Source of the DNA: Notamacropus eugenii
Lineage: Eukaryota > Chordata > Mammalia > Diprotodontia > Macropodidae
DNA length: 64,000 nucleotides
Reading direction: 5' to 3'
Assembly: GCF_028372415.1 (NCBI RefSeq)
Contig: NC_092878.1
Location: forward strand, 4,553,501 to 4,617,500
Below the pieces are notes generated by a model. It did no database searches and was not told the DNA's origin. It saw nothing but the letters and a program-made list of their open reading frames with translations. The position numbers were made by a program, and so were the translations under genes. This document shows, in pieces, positions 1-11,909 of the stretch. How positions within the stretch are numbered: the first letter of the stretch is position 1; every line of letters begins with the position of its first letter.

Positions 1-249
1 CTGTGCCATTCAGACTCCCCCAAAGTAATTATTCTGTCCAGAGAGCATTGGGCTAGACACAGGGTCAGATCCAAAGATTAAATGAGAAATGTTGACTATG
101 TCATAGTTCAATGAGGAGAGGCAGGGGGATGGAGGTAGTACTTTCTGTTCTCCCTTCTTCCAGCTCTATTTCTATTTTTTTGGGGGGGGGCATCACCCCT
201 TGTTCAATAAGGGATACATTTTCCCCTACTGCAAAATTAATGAAAGTCA

Positions 250-460
250 ACATAGTACACTGGAAAAAACAGGCTTTTCACTGGAGTCAGATATCATAAA
301 TTCAAATCAAACTTGTCATTCACTCTGTGACCTTGGGACACATCATGTCCTTTAGACGTGTAATGTCAACCTTCTGGTCATAGTTTTCTTGTCAGTAAAA
401 TGGGTTGGATTAGATGGTTCCTTTCAGCTTTTAGGTCTATGAGCCTATGAAATCTGATAT
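250..460 (+). repeat. MIR SINE
   Basis: CORE-SINE pattern: 'actggagtcagat..caaatc', 'ctctgtgaccttgggaca', 'gtcagtaaaatgggttggat'. It is old and heavily diverged. Confidence 0.75.
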
Positions 461-949
461 GCCAGTAGACAGTCTTTTAGTACCATGGTGGCTAAATTAT
501 TCATCAGACACAGGTCAATCTGGTGAACCTCTCTGAATGTAGCTGGGGCTGGTCCTCAGTCAACAGACATTCTGTAGAGGTCATTGCTGGCCGCCCCCCC
601 TCAAAACCTTTCAAGCTTTGTAGAACCCACCAGAGTTTGTGTTCTGCTGGCATAACATTTAAGAACCAAGAGTTGCCTTTTTACCATGGTGAAATCATAG
701 ACTCTTGGTTTAAAATTCCTTAGCAAAAGGAAAAGGAAGCCCGGTCTGGGCCTTACTGGACTTCCTCTCCAGCTTCAGGTGGGATGTAAAGCTGGTATTA
801 TTGTTCGGAGCCCCACTTTGTGCTAAAATGTTCATCACTATGGGGGACCAAGCAGAAGTGTTTAAAGGAATGGTAGATCTAAGAAAGAAATTTTTTTTAA
901 AAAAAAGACACTTAAAATGGTAAAGTTTGAACTCATTCATTCATTCATT

Positions 950-1165
950 TTTTAAAAATTCAATTTTATTTTATTTTCAGTTTCAAATTCTGTACCTTGC
1001 CCCTTCCTACTCACCCATTGAGAAGACAAGAAAAATTCCTTACAGATTTGTACGGCCATGCAAAACAGATTGCCATTGGCCATATGAAAAAGAAAGAAGA
1101 AAAAATATGCTTCAGTCTGCACTCTGAGTCCATTGGTTCTCTTTCTGGAGGGGAAAAGCGTCATG
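950..1165 (-). mobile_element. L1 3' UTR fragment
   Basis: T-rich start followed by 'attgagaagacaagaaaaat', 'ccatgcaaaacagattgcca' and 'cttcagtctgcactctgagt' is the complement of the marsupial L1 3' UTR. Confidence 0.7.
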
Positions 1166-1169
1166 TCAC

Positions 1170-1290
1170 GTCATTCATTTAGTCATTGAACAAACTGTAG
1201 GTGCCAGGCACCTGTCATAATTACTGAAGCTGCAAAGACAAAAATGTAATAGTCCTGGCCCTTAAGGAACTTATATTCTATGGAAGAGAA
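1170..1290 (-). repeat. L2 3' end
   Basis: 'gtcattgaacaaactgtagg', 'gtgccaggcacctgtcataa' and 'cccttaaggaacttatattc' are the complement of the L2 3' terminus. Confidence 0.6.
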
Positions 1291-1309
1291 GGGAAAGGGG
1301 GAGTAGGAT

Positions 1310-1555
1310 AAAGATTTATATGGCACTTCCTGTGTGCCAGACATTGTGCTAAATGTGTTTTACAAATATCTCATTTGGTCCTTACAACAATGGTGGGAGG
1401 TAGGTCCTATAATTGTCTCCATTTCATAGCTGAAGAAACTGAGGCAAACAGAGGTTAAATGAAGTGTCCAAGGCACATAGTTAGAACATGGGATTTGAAC
1501 TCATATCATCCTGACTCTAAACCTTACATTCTATCCACTGGGGCACCTCAATAGC
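1310..1555 (-). repeat. MIR SINE
   Basis: Complement of MIR: 'cctgtgtgccagacattgtg', 'gaagaaactgaggcaaacag', 'ccactggggcacct'. Confidence 0.8.
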
Positions 1556-2689
1556 GATAAATACTTAGACAAATGGCTATGAAATATAATATAACATAAA
1601 ATATAAAAAGTATCAATAAATTAAGAGAAATTTGGATGGGTTGGGAGATGCCGTTCAACTAGTAAGAGCATGACAGGCCTTGGGTCATTCTCCCAGCACT
1701 TAAAATGATCCTAGAAGGAGACTATCTTCCAAGAGGCAGAGAATGGGCGAGGTCAGTACAGGTTTGGAGAAGAGGCTGTGCAAAAGATAGAAGATGCAAT
1801 GTCATGTAGGGGGAATAGCAGATAGGTCAGTTTTGCTGGGTTTGGAGTGTGGGGCAAAAAGGGAAGAAGGGAGGAAGCATAGTAGCCCATTGAACCAGAA
1901 AGTAGAATGACTCAAGTAGAGTGATGGCCCTGATGTTTATTTCTGTTTCTGAAAGGCTAAAAATGGTGGTCAAGGAAATGTTACATAGGCATTTCAGAGG
2001 CCTGGGTCCTTCCTTGTTCTGACTTGGTGAAACATTGTCCGCCACCCAGTTATCCTGAGCCTCCAGTTGTATGCCCCCCCCCCAAATAAAACCCCAGCTA
2101 TGTAAATTCTTGCTGATTAAAATGAATTCTTCCCTGGGTGAGTTTACTGACACTCAGGAGAGATTTTTAGGAAATGGTTACTCTAATGAGCCTGTCCTTG
2201 GTCAACTCTACATGAATCATTCTCCAAGACCTTGGACCTAGACCTCAAAACTAGTAAACCAAGTTTTCTGGTGGCTTGTTTTTGTGTCAAGCATCTAAGA
2301 GGATGTTGGATACAGCTATTCACAGGGTTTCCCTTTCCATCGAAGGCCTTTTGGAGTGGTTTCTGGCTCCCACCTTCTTGGGATGACCTGGGATGCCTCA
2401 TCCAGACATTCCCTCTGACCACACTACTCCAGCCAAAGCAAGGACCTGGCATGTTGTGGGCAGTGAGGTTTGGAGAGTGGCTTTTTATTATATGTATATT
2501 AAAAAAAGTCTTTAAACACATTTTAAGATGTGTCTAAAATATTATTTTAGGCTTGTGGGCTATGAAATAACAATGTGTTTAATCTATGCCAGGCATCTAC
2601 ATGGAACTGGCAGAAACATTCCAGAAAATGGATTTAAAAGCAAAACCCTTAGGATAAATTAAATTCTGGGAAGTGATGATATATGAAGC

Positions 2690-2940
2690 TGGTGGGCAGT
2701 ATAGGAAGTGGAAGTTGCAATGAGGCAGATTTCACTTTCCTGTAAGGAAATACTCCTAATAAGAATTTGAACTATCTAGAGGTAGAATGCGAGGTAGGGA
2801 TTTCTCCTCCCTGGACGTCTCCGAGCAGATTCTGGATGACTTTTTTTTTTTTTTTCAGAAATGTGCAAGGAATTCCTGTTTAGGTCTGGTTTGGATTAGA
2901 TGGTCTGTGAGGTTTCTTTAGCATCTAAGAAGCAACTGAA
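2690..2940 (+). repeat. L3/CR1 LINE 3' end
   Basis: Sense text 'gtggaagttgcaatgaggca', then 'gtaaggaaatactcctaata' and 'tggattagatggtctgtgag', is the standard 3' end of mammalian L3 (CR1 clade). Confidence 0.6.
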
Positions 2941-3179
2941 TTTAGGAGAAATGCTTTTCAGTGGAGTTTCTCCTGAGACCTACATGTAAAGTTATGAGGC
3001 AAAGCCATTCCTGACATTGACATAGAGGAATATAGGCATTTCCGAGCTCTTCCTTTAGTTGGTCAACCATTAACTCCTTAAGTCTTTACCAATCTCCTAG
3101 TAAGCCCCTGGGATTTGCCTGGGCAACAGGAAGATATCAGTAATAGCAGTTATGCCACCACCTGTTTGTATAACATTGG

Positions 3180-3380
3180 AGAGTTTGTAAAATGATTTGC
3201 TATGTAATTGACCTTCACAGTCAACTTGTAACATTGGCAGGGCAGATATTATCCCCAATTTAAAATGAGGAAGCTTGGGCCAAGAGAGATTAAGGGGTTT
3301 CTCCAAAGTTACATAGTTAAGGATGCTGGTCTGCCATGATAGTACCCAGATCTCCTGACTGTTGGTTTATTTCTCTTTCT
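3180..3380 (-). repeat. MIR SINE
   Basis: Complement MIR pattern with 'tatccccaatttaaaatgag', 'gttacatagttaaggatg' and 'cagatctcctgactgt'. It adjoins the target site of the half-L1. Confidence 0.55.
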
Positions 3381-3445
3381 GCTACACAATACACATGTCA
3401 TTCTGCTCCCATCTTTTTGAGGAATCTACTGATACTGACATTATT

Positions 3446-6188
3446 TTTTTTTTTAATTTAACTTTTAACATTTATTTTCACAAAATTTTGGGTTACAAAT
3501 TTTCTCCCCTTTTATCCCCTCCCCCCCCCAACCCCAAGCATTCTAATTGCCCCTGTGACCAATCTGCTTTCTCTTCTATCCTCCCTCTCCGCCCTTGTCT
3601 CCGTCTTCTCTTTTGTCTTGTAGGGCCAGATAGCTTTCCTTACCCCTTAACCTGTATTTCTTATTTCCTAGTGGTAAGAACATTACAGTTGATCCTAACA
3701 CTTTGAGTTCCAACTTCTTCAGCTCCCTCCCTCTCCACCCCTTCCCTTTGGAAGACAAGCAATTCAATATAGGCCAAATCTGTGTAGTTTTGCAAATGAT
3801 TTCCATACTAGTTGTGCTGTACAGGACCAACCACACTTCCCTCCATCCCATCCTGTCCCCCATTACCTCCACTCTCTTATGATCCTTTCCCTCCCCATGA
3901 GTGTCGATCTCAGATTGCATTCTCCTCCCCATGCCCTCCCCTCTATCCTCCCCCCCACCCTGCTTGTGCCCTTGTCCCCCACTCTCCTGTATTGTGAGAT
4001 AGGTTTTCCTATCAAAATGAGTGTGCATTTTATTTTTTCCTTTAGTGGAATATGAGAGTAGACCTCATGTTTTTCTCTTGCCTCCCCTCTTTATCCCTCC
4101 ACTAATAAGTCTTTTGCTTGCCTCTTTTATGAGAGATAATTTGCCCCATTCAATTTCTCCCTTTCTCCTCCCAATATTTCTCTCTCACTGCTTGATTTCA
4201 TTTTTTTTTTAAGATATGATCCCATCCTTTTCAATTCACTCTGTGCACTCTGTCTCTATGTATGTGTGCGTGTATGCATGTGTGTGTGTGTACTCCCACC
4301 CAGTACCCAGATACTGAAATGTTTCAAGAGTTACAAATATTGTCTTTCCATGTAGGAATGTAAACAGTTCAACTTTAGTAAGTCCCTTATGACTTCTCTT
4401 TGCTGTTCACCTTTTCATGGTTCTCTTCATTCTTGTGTTTGAAAGTCAAATTTTCTTTTCAGCTCTGGTCTTTTCATCAAGAAAATTTGAAAATCCTCTA
4501 TTTCATTGAAAGACCATTTTTTCTCCTGAAGTATTATACTCAGTTTTGCTGGGTAGGTGATTCTTGGTTTTAGTCCTAGTTCCTTTGACTTCTGGAATAT
4601 CCTATTCCATTCCCTTCGATCCCTTAATGTAGAGGGTGCTAGATCTTGTGTTATCCTGATTGTATTTCCAGAATACTTGAATTGTTTCTTTCTAGCTGCT
4701 TGCAATATTTTCTCTTTCACCTGGGAATTCTGGAATTTGGCCACAATGTTCCTAGGAGTTTCTCTTTTTGGATCTCTTTCATGCGGTGTTCTGTGGGTTC
4801 CTTGAATATTTATTTTGCCCTCTGGTTCTAGAATCTCAGGGCAGTTTTCCTTGATAATTTCATGGAAGATGATGTCTAGGCTCTTCTTTTGATCATGGTT
4901 TTCAGGTAGTCCCAGAATTTTTATATTGTCTCTCCTGAATCTATTTTCCAGGTCAGTTGTTTTTCCAATAAGATATTTCACATTATCTTCCATTTTTCCA
5001 GTCTTCTCGCTATGTTCTGTGATATCTATCTTTTTCACAAAGTCCTTAGCGTCCATCTGTGCCATTCTAGTTTTGAAAGAACTATTTTCTTCAGTGAGCT
5101 TTTGAATCTCCTTTTCCATTTGGCTAATTCTGCTTTTGAAAGCATTCTTCTCCTCATTGGCTTCTTGAACCTCTTTTGCCAATTGAGTTAGGCTAGTTTT
5201 CAAGGTGTTAATTTCTTCAACATTTTTTTGGTTCTCCTTTAGCAGGGAGCTGATCTGCTTTTCATGCTTCTCTTTCATCCCTCTCATTTCTCTTCCCAGT
5301 TTTTCCTCCACCTATCTAACTTGGTTTTCAAAATTCTTTTTGAGCTCTTCCATGGCCTGAGCCCATTGGGTGGGCTGGGACACAGAATCCTTGATTTCTG
5401 TGTCTTTGCCTGATGGTAAGCATTGTTCTTCCTCATCAGAAAGGAAGGGAGGAAATGTCTGTTCTCCAAGAAAGTAGCCTTCAATAGTTTTATTTCTTTT
5501 CCCTTTTCTGGGCATTCTCCCCAGCCAGTGACTTGACCTCTGAATATTCTCCTCACACCCACCTCGCCTCCTGGTCCTCCCAGCCAGCGTTTGGGGACTG
5601 AGATTCAAATGCTGCTTCCCGCCTTAGGCTTTTGGCAGGGCAGGGCTGCTATTCAGTGTGAGAATTAAGTTCAGGTGGTCAGGTCGGGGCAGGGCCACCT
5701 CTCAGGCTCAGTTCCCTCAGAGGATTTATGTACAGACCTTCCACAATGGATCCAGGCTCCCACCCGCTTGGGAAGCCCCTGTCTGCAGCCACCTCTCAGC
5801 TTCTGTCTCCCAGGGAGGCCTGAGCCATGGGGGTACCCCACTCCCCTCTCGACCCGCCAAAGAGACTCTCTCACCGACCCCCGTCACCTGTGGGTGGAGG
5901 GGCTTGTGCCGCTGCTGGAGATCCCGTCCCTGAAGCCTGCTCGGATCTGTACCTCTCGGAGCCACGGCCGCTGCAGGTCTGGGCTGGGCTCCGCGTCTGC
6001 AGTGCGACGGACCCCCCGCGAGAGGTTTGCAGGTCTCTCCAGAACAGAAATCTCCCTCGCTCCAATATTCCGTGGCCTCTGGGTGCAGAATTCACCGTGA
6101 GTTGGTCCCCTGTAGCCGTTCTGTGGGTTGTGGGTTGTGAGCTATGTGTATGTGCGTCTTTCTACTCCGCCATCTTGGCTCCGCCCCT
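3446..6188 (-). mobile_element. Half-L1 (HAL1-type) retrotransposon, full length
   Basis: This minus-strand L1-family element of 2.74 kb begins at 6188 with the L1-type start (GGCGGAGCCAAGATGGCGG). It has a CpG-containing 5' UTR (5516-6188), ORF1 (5515-4427), then about 1 kb of pyrimidine-rich (plus strand) 3' sequence ending in an A-tail seen as Ts from 3446. There is no ORF2: no endonuclease or reverse transcriptase reading frame exists. A 15-bp target duplication flanks it, GATACTGACATTATT (3431-3445) and GATATTGACATTATT (6189-6203), one mismatch. Both ends and the duplication show the whole element is present, so the lack of ORF2 is a family trait (half-L1) and not truncation. Confidence 0.85.
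4427..5515 (-). CDS. L1 ORF1p-like protein of the half-L1
   Basis: ORF1p is the trimeric RNA-binding chaperone of L1 particles. The frame runs from ATG at 5515 (MPRKGKRNKTIEGYF) to 4427, about 362 codons, with a single in-frame TAG at 5314-5312 that splits it into 67 and 294 codons. The 294-codon part has a long heptad coiled coil (residues about 1-95), an RRM starting near 123 (ENRFRRDNIKILGLPE) and the C-terminal domain (TPRNIVAKF at 185-193, REWNRIF at 233-239, PRITYPAKLSII at 249-260). The human protein is 338 aa with the same order. Apart from the stop it is remarkably open, so the copy is young or the family was selected for ORF1. Confidence 0.85.
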
Positions 6189-6204
6189 GATATTGACATT
6201 ATTA

Positions 6205-6450
6205 CAGAGGCAAAAGCTAGGTGGTACAGTGGGTATAGGGATGGACTTGGAGTCAGGAAGACCTGAGTTCAAATCCAGCCTTAAACACTAACGGGCTATG
6301 TAACCCAGGGCCAATCACTTAACCTTTCTCAGTCTCAATGTCCTCATCTGCAAAATGGGGATAAAGATAGCACCTCCCAAAGCTGAGGTGAAGATTAAGT
6401 GAGATAACATGTAGAAGTGCTTTGCAAACTTTAAAAAGCTAGCTATTGAA
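6205..6450 (+). repeat. MIR/MAR1-type CORE-SINE
   Basis: 'gctaggtggtacagtgggta', 'gacttggagtcaggaagacc', 'cctcatctgcaaaatgggga' and the 3' 'gagataacatgtagaagtgc' follow in order. Confidence 0.8.
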
Positions 6451-6514
6451 GGGGTAGTTGGAAAAACAACTGGGGACCTTATTAAGGTTTAGTTCTGCTA
6501 TCTGTCTGGGTCCT

Positions 6515-6640
6515 GAGGGAAATGACATCACTTCTCTGGTTCTTGATTTTCCTCATCAGTAAAATGGGGATAATAATGCTTATCCTACCTACTTTTTATG
6601 AGAGTCAGGATGATTTAATGATAGTGAGCTGGCCTCAAAG
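6515..6640 (+). repeat. MIR fragment
   Basis: 'tttcctcatcagtaaaatgg' and 'ggataataatgcttatccta' give a partial CORE region. Confidence 0.5.
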
Positions 6641-6885
6641 TTAGGAATACTTGGGCTCATGGTCCACTCCTGTCAAATTTTGATTCTGCAACCACGGGCA
6701 AGGTGTTTTTGGGTGAGGGTGGGGAGCTAGACAGTGACCTCTGGACACCTATTCTAGGCTACTGCTCATGTCTGAGGCTGGGAGGGGGACTGCCCTTGGA
6801 GAAGAAGGAGGGAGTAGAAAAGCATGTCAGATTAGGGTTGGGGCAGCTTCTTACTTTCACTCTGACTAGCTTGTCTATATCTTTT

Positions 6886-7124
6886 TTCATTGTTATTCAG
6901 TTGTATATGATTCTTTGTGACCCCATTTGGGGTTTTCTTGGCAGAGATACTGGAGTGGCTTGCCATATTCTTCTCCAGCTCATTTTAAAGATGAGGAAAC
7001 TGAGGCAAACAGGGTTAAGTGGCTTGCTCAGGGTCACACAGCTAGTGTGTGAGACTAAATTTGAACTCAGGACTCTTCCTGACTCCTGGCCTGCCAATCT
7101 GTCCCCTGCACCACGTAGCTGCCC
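6886..7124 (-). repeat. MAR1 marsupial SINE
   Basis: Complement of MAR1: 'gtgaccccatttggggtttt', 'aaagatgaggaaactgaggc', 'gggtcacacagctagt', ending 'accacgtagctgcccc'. Nearly full length. Confidence 0.9.
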
Positions 7125-7295
7125 CAGTATCTTCCTTAACTAGATGTGAAATTCTGTTTCTCTCCTATTGAAAGATTACAAGTACAGCCAATTCATTTTG
7201 AATTCTGCTCCCTAGAAAGACAGTGGTGTTTGTACCACTCTAGTTAACAGTTCTGAATCAGCGACCTGGAAGTTTGATTTGTCTCCCTCAGGACA

Positions 7296-7537
7296 GGGCA
7301 GCCAGGCGGCACAGTGGTTAGAGTACTGGACCTGGAGTCAGGGAAGACTCATCTTCCTGAGTTCAAATCTGGCTTTAGCCACTTACTAGCTGTGTAACCC
7401 TCTTTGCCTCAGTTTCCTCATCTATAAAATGAGTTGGAGAAGGAAATGGCAAACCACTCCAATATCTTTGCTAAGAAAACCCCAGATGGGGTCATGAAGA
7501 GTCAAACACAATTGAAAGCGACTGGACGACAAAAACT
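7296..7537 (+). repeat. MAR1 marsupial SINE
   Basis: Full sense copy: 'gggcagccaggcggcacagt', 'cctggagtcagg', 'gagttggagaaggaaatggc', 'gatggggtcatgaagagtca', 'gactggacgacaa'. Confidence 0.92.
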
Positions 7538-7554
7538 ATTTAGAGCAGAGGCAA

Positions 7555-7770
7555 TCTTGGGGAGTGGCTTGAAAGCGAGCCACCCAGAAAGACATGAGTT
7601 CGAGTCTGACCTGTGATGCATACTGATTGTGTGATCATAGGAAAGTTTCTTATTGACTCTAAGTTGCAGTGAGAATGTAGACTTGAATTCCCTGAGGGAA
7701 TTTGTTCATCCGGGAGTTCTATATACCAATAAATCTTATGTCCAGTCCCTGTCTGTCAGAGTAACAGATG
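7555..7770 (+). repeat. Marsupial CORE-SINE, second type
   Basis: The 5' head resembles MAR1/MIR, but the 3' half differs ('gtgagaatgtagacttgaat', 'ccgggagttctatataccaa'), a form also seen at 44075-44290. Family name not assigned. Confidence 0.55.
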
Positions 7771-7879
7771 GCTGTTTAAGGCCTTATTTTGGTATAGTGG
7801 AAAGAGTGTTGGAAAGTCTAAGAGTCTAGAAGACCCAAGTTCTGTTCCCAGCCCTGCAGCAAGCAACTTCAGTCAGTCC

Positions 7880-9240
7880 TTTGACTTTGGAGTCTAATCT
7901 TTCTTCAGTAGTCAAGAGATTCAGTCCTCAATTGAAGATTCATGATGGCTGAAGAGAATTTTCTGGATAGACTCTTTGGCAGACAAAGCATCCATCTAGT
8001 CAGGAGGGAGAATGAGAAATCCCCTAAAGGTTTAGTCATCTTGACTTAGAGAAGGCCAAACTCTGACTAACTAGGACACTAGCTTATTAAAGTTAACCAT
8101 GAGAAAACCACCAGGGAAGATCAAGAGAATTGTCCTCAGGGCTAGGAAAGAACAGGCCTCTTCTGGCTAAAACCCCACCCTCTGAAGGAGACCTCCCTCT
8201 TTCACACATACAGAAGGTATGTGAGACTGGAATCTTGCATTTTAAGATGGCAGAATCCCAGTGGATATGTTTGGAGGAGCTAGGCTGGCCAAAGAAACTG
8301 GCCATAAATAAAACAAGAATTATGCATACTAAAGGGAATTTTACTAAGTATGAGATCATTCGGGTTGGGTTGGGCTTTAGTGATAATGCATATTATCTAT
8401 ATCAAGGGACTTATAAGGGAGCATTCCTTTGGCATCCCCTTGAGCTACCATCTGTGCCCAAGAGTGGACCTCCCCTTCTGGAGATTCTCCTTGTAAGTTT
8501 GTGACAGGTTAGCACTTGTTAACACTAGACTCAATTTAGGAATATTTCTTTTTAAAAACCAGTTGTTTTTTTTTTTTTTTTAATTTATGAGTTTATGAAC
8601 TACCCACAAAAGCAACAACCCCAAATGAAGGACAAGTCTTATCCCCAAATATGAGCCTTTAGCAAGGCTGAGCCGAATGAAAAAGCAAACAGCAAGCAAA
8701 GAAAATGGATTTGTTCTGAGCTCCTTTCTAGGGCTGGTCCAAGTTTTGTTCCACTACAGTCAGTTTTCCTCCCTTCTTTCTTTCCTTTTATATATGTAGA
8801 GGCAGATTAGGAAGAGTGGTGGTGAATTGCCAGCTTCCTGCTCTGTTCTGGCTAGCTCACACCCATGGAGTGCTGAACCTATGTCCTTGGACACTTCTAA
8901 AGAGACAGGTGGTTCCATGCTGAAAAGACACAGCAAACTCTGGGTAGTCCCTTGCTCTTCCTTCCCCCGGTCCATGATCTTGGCAGTGGGGCAGAGTGCT
9001 GTGTCACAGGGAAAGACCCAAAGCAGACTGGGGTGTGTGTGTGGGGCTGCTGTTTGCCTTTCATTAAACATAGTTATAGTCAGTGTATACATTTCTGGTT
9101 CAGTTAATTTTGATCTATATCATCTACTATAGATATTTCCAAATATCCTTGTATGATTCATAATTATTGGTTTTTTTATGGTACTCTAATATTAAGGGGT
9201 TAATATTAAGGGGTACAGGAGTTCATTACCTAAAGTCTGT
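7880..9240. other. Intergenic, no recognised element
   Basis: Short frames on both strands (longest 124 codons at 8130-8504) carry no family motif. A T-run lies at 8567-8582. No repeat is clear. Confidence 0.4.
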
Positions 9241-9244
9241 GAAT

Positions 9245-9718
9245 TATTTTTTATTTTAATACTATTTTATTTATTCTAACCACATATAAAGATAATTTTT
9301 AACATTCCTTTAAAAAAATTTTTGAGTTCCAGAAGGAAGTCTCTCCCTTCCTCCCTCCTCTCCCCCACCCTAAAAAGGTAAGAATTTTAAATAGGTTATA
9401 TATATGCAATCATGTAAAACATACTTCCATATTAGTCATGTTGTGAAAGAAGAAACAGACCAAAAGGAAAAAACATAAAAAAATAAAGTGAAAATAGCAT
9501 GCTTCTATCTGCATTTAGACTCCTTCAATTTTTTCTCTGGAGATAGATAGCATTTTACTGCATGAGCCCTTTGGAATTGTCTTGGATCATAGTATCATCG
9601 AGAAGAGCTAAGTTATTCATAGTTGATCAGGCACAACATTGTTGTCACTGTGTACAATGTTCTGCTGGTGCTGCACATTTCACTTTGCATCCATTCATGT
9701 AAGTCTTCTGTGAATTAT
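9245..9718 (-). mobile_element. L1 3' UTR, 5'-truncated copy
   Basis: T-rich start, C-rich 'cttcctccctcctctccccc', then 'catgttgtgaaagaagaaac', 'ttgtcttggatcatagtatc' and 'tgtgtacaatgttctgctgg' are the complement of the marsupial L1 3' UTR. Confidence 0.85.
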
Positions 9719-9719
9719 T

Positions 9720-9875
9720 TTTTAAAAATATTTTGATAGCTGCCCATCAAGGTAATTAGTATTCTTTGTAATCCTATGTATTTTTATCCTATACATTTTC
9801 AATTTTTTTCCTGAGGGTTCCACCAGACTGTCAAAGGAGTCCATGAAATACACAAAAAAGTGAAGAATACCTGGT
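9720..9875 (-). mobile_element. hAT-type DNA transposon fragment
   Basis: The text 'gtaatcctatgtattttta', 'ccagactgtcaaaggagtcc' and 'atgaaatacacaaaaaagtg' resembles a widespread mammalian hAT non-autonomous family. Only part remains and no duplication is seen. Confidence 0.4.
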
Positions 9876-9904
9876 ATAGTGACTAGAGTGCCAGCCTTGA
9901 AATC

Positions 9905-10090
9905 AAGAAGACCTAGAGTGGAAGGAACCTTGGAAGTCAGCCCTCTCATTTTGCAGATGAGGAAAATGAGGCCAGAGAAGGTTAAATGCCTTGGCCAAGG
10001 TTACACCAGTAATAATCCTCATAGGTAGGATGTGAACCCAGATTCCCTGACTCCAGAGCCTTATCACATTCAAATACCATCCCAGGATTC
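9905..10090 (-). repeat. MIR SINE
   Basis: 'cattttgcagatgaggaaaa', 'gccttggccaaggttacacc' and 'ctgactccagagccttatca' give a clear complement MIR. Confidence 0.7.
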
Positions 10091-10229
10091 TAGGCAATCT
10101 GTTTAAGACAAGAAGTTAAAAAATTGCCAACAATTTGCCTCAGTGGAGGAAATTTCCCACCCCAATGAAATCATAGGTCCAGAGTAAAAAGCAAACAAAA
10201 AACTCTATAGTTACATAAGTGGCTTACAC

Positions 10230-10625
10230 CTTGTTTTGCCATTAGAAATAGAGAAGCTGTGAATATTTTTGTACATAGATCCCCTCCTGTTACTGATGTT
10301 TTAAACATAGAATTCTAGTAATGGAACCCATGGATCAAAATGGATAACCAATTTTGTGACCCATTTCATATCATCCTATCGCTTTCTAAAATGTTGATAC
10401 CAGTCTGCAGTCCAAAAAATAGTGTATGAAAATACTTGTTTCCTCCCAGCCCTCCCAGCATTGCACTGCATCATTTTTTTTTTTTTTTGCCTTTTTGCTG
10501 TTCTAATAGTATAGGGTGAAAGTTGAAAGTTGCTGTGATGTGAATTTCTCTAATTTTTTAAAGCATTTTTAATGTTGTTATTATATTTCCTCCTTTGTAA
10601 ATTGTCTGTTCATGTCCTTTGACCA
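10230..10625 (-). mobile_element. Old L1 ORF2-end fragment
   Basis: 'gaatatttttgtacatagat', 'attgcactgcatca', 'gtgtgaatttctctaatttt'-like text and 'cctttgaccact' match the complement of the L1 ORF2 C-terminal end, with many changes. Confidence 0.6.
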
Positions 10626-10819
10626 CTTGCTCCAGGATGTGAGTCATTTCAGACTGGCTCAAGAAGGAGGACTGCTAATTCTCAGTGTGAGCATTTACAC
10701 CTTGCAACCTGGCAAATGCTACAGATCAGGGCTTGATTTACTTATTTTGTTGATTATCATTTTAGATTTAAGAAAGTGAGGAAGAAAATGTTACCAATGC
10801 ATATTAAACTTAAAAGTGT

Positions 10820-10905
10820 GTCAGATACATAAACATACGTGTGTGTATACATACATACATATATATGTGTGTACACACACATATATATATGTAGATAGAT
10901 AAATA
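10820..10905. repeat. TA/CA microsatellite
   Basis: Runs of 'acatac', 'atatatgtgtgtacacacac' and 'gatagataaataaa'. Confidence 0.8.
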
Positions 10906-11134
10906 AATTCAAATTATTTTTTTGGAGAGCCAGAGTATTTCTGAATGTGTTAGCCATTAGTAATCTAGATATGCATAAATTATCCTTAGTTTTATGGATG
11001 TGTGTAAGTTCTTCATAAATTCCCAACATCAGACCTTTAGGTAAAAGAAGAGAAAAGCCATAGCACAAACCAATTCATTCAATCCTAATTAGCAGCTTTA
11101 TGAAGAACAGGATTTCTGAAGAAGAGGCTGGAGT

Positions 11135-11670
11135 TCTTGGATTACCTACTTCCCCTCCTACGTCTTCTTGACCTCTTTACTAGACCCTGCTCTATCACTC
11201 TTCAAAAACACGCAGGTCTCTCCCCTATTTTGAAAGGACAGCAAAGAAATGTTTCCCAGAACCTTCTGCCCCATTTGAGCTACTATTGCTCCTCTTTCTT
11301 TGTTTCCTTTCATTGCCAGACTTCCCCAAGAAGTAAATGATTTTGCACTCTCTGCCTCTGTTTTTTTACCATTCATTCTCTTAACAGCTTATAATTCCTT
11401 TCCAACCAGAATATCTTAAAAATTTTCTCTCAAAGGTCACCAATGATCACTGTATTGCTAGATACACTGGTTTGTTCCGTTTTATTCTCCTTAAAACTTT
11501 TGATTGTATTTTGTGCTGTTGCCTATCTCTTCCTTCTTGAAACTCTGTCCTCCACACACTCCTCCTCTTTTCTTATTTCTGGATGCCCTTTCTCTGTTTT
11601 CTTAAACTGGTTTCTCATCCCACCCTTTATTTGTGGGTATTACCTAATATCTAATCCCTGAAATGCTAAC
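11135..11670 (+). repeat. L2 LINE fragment (ORF region)
   Basis: 'ctctcaaaggtcaccaatga', 'ccttcttgaaactctgtcct' and 'tggtttctcatcccaccc' follow the L2 reverse-transcriptase-end consensus. Reading frames are broken. Confidence 0.65.
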
Positions 11671-11689
11671 TTCCTTTGAACACCCCATA

Positions 11690-11905
11690 CATACTAGTAG
11701 ATCTAATGGCAGACTGGAGTTGGGAATACCTGAGTTCAAATTCTGTGTGACCTGATGTCACTTGATGTTTCTCAGCTCTGTTTCCTCATCTGTGAAATGG
11801 AAATAATCATAGCACCTACCTTAGAGGTAGCTTGTTATGATGAACAAATGAGATAACATTTGTAAAGTGCTTTGAAAACCTTAAAGAGTTATCAAAATGC
11901 TATTA
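11690..11905 (+). repeat. MIR SINE
   Basis: 'tgggaatacctgagttcaaa', 'cctcatctgtgaaatggaaa' and 'gtaaagtgctttgaaaacct' run in order. It is inserted between two L2 pieces. Confidence 0.8.
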
Positions 11906-11909
11906 TAAT

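Noticed and set aside
3576-4028. 150-codon minus-strand ORF
   Set aside because: It falls in the purine-rich 3' sequence of the half-L1. Composition-driven, with no domain.
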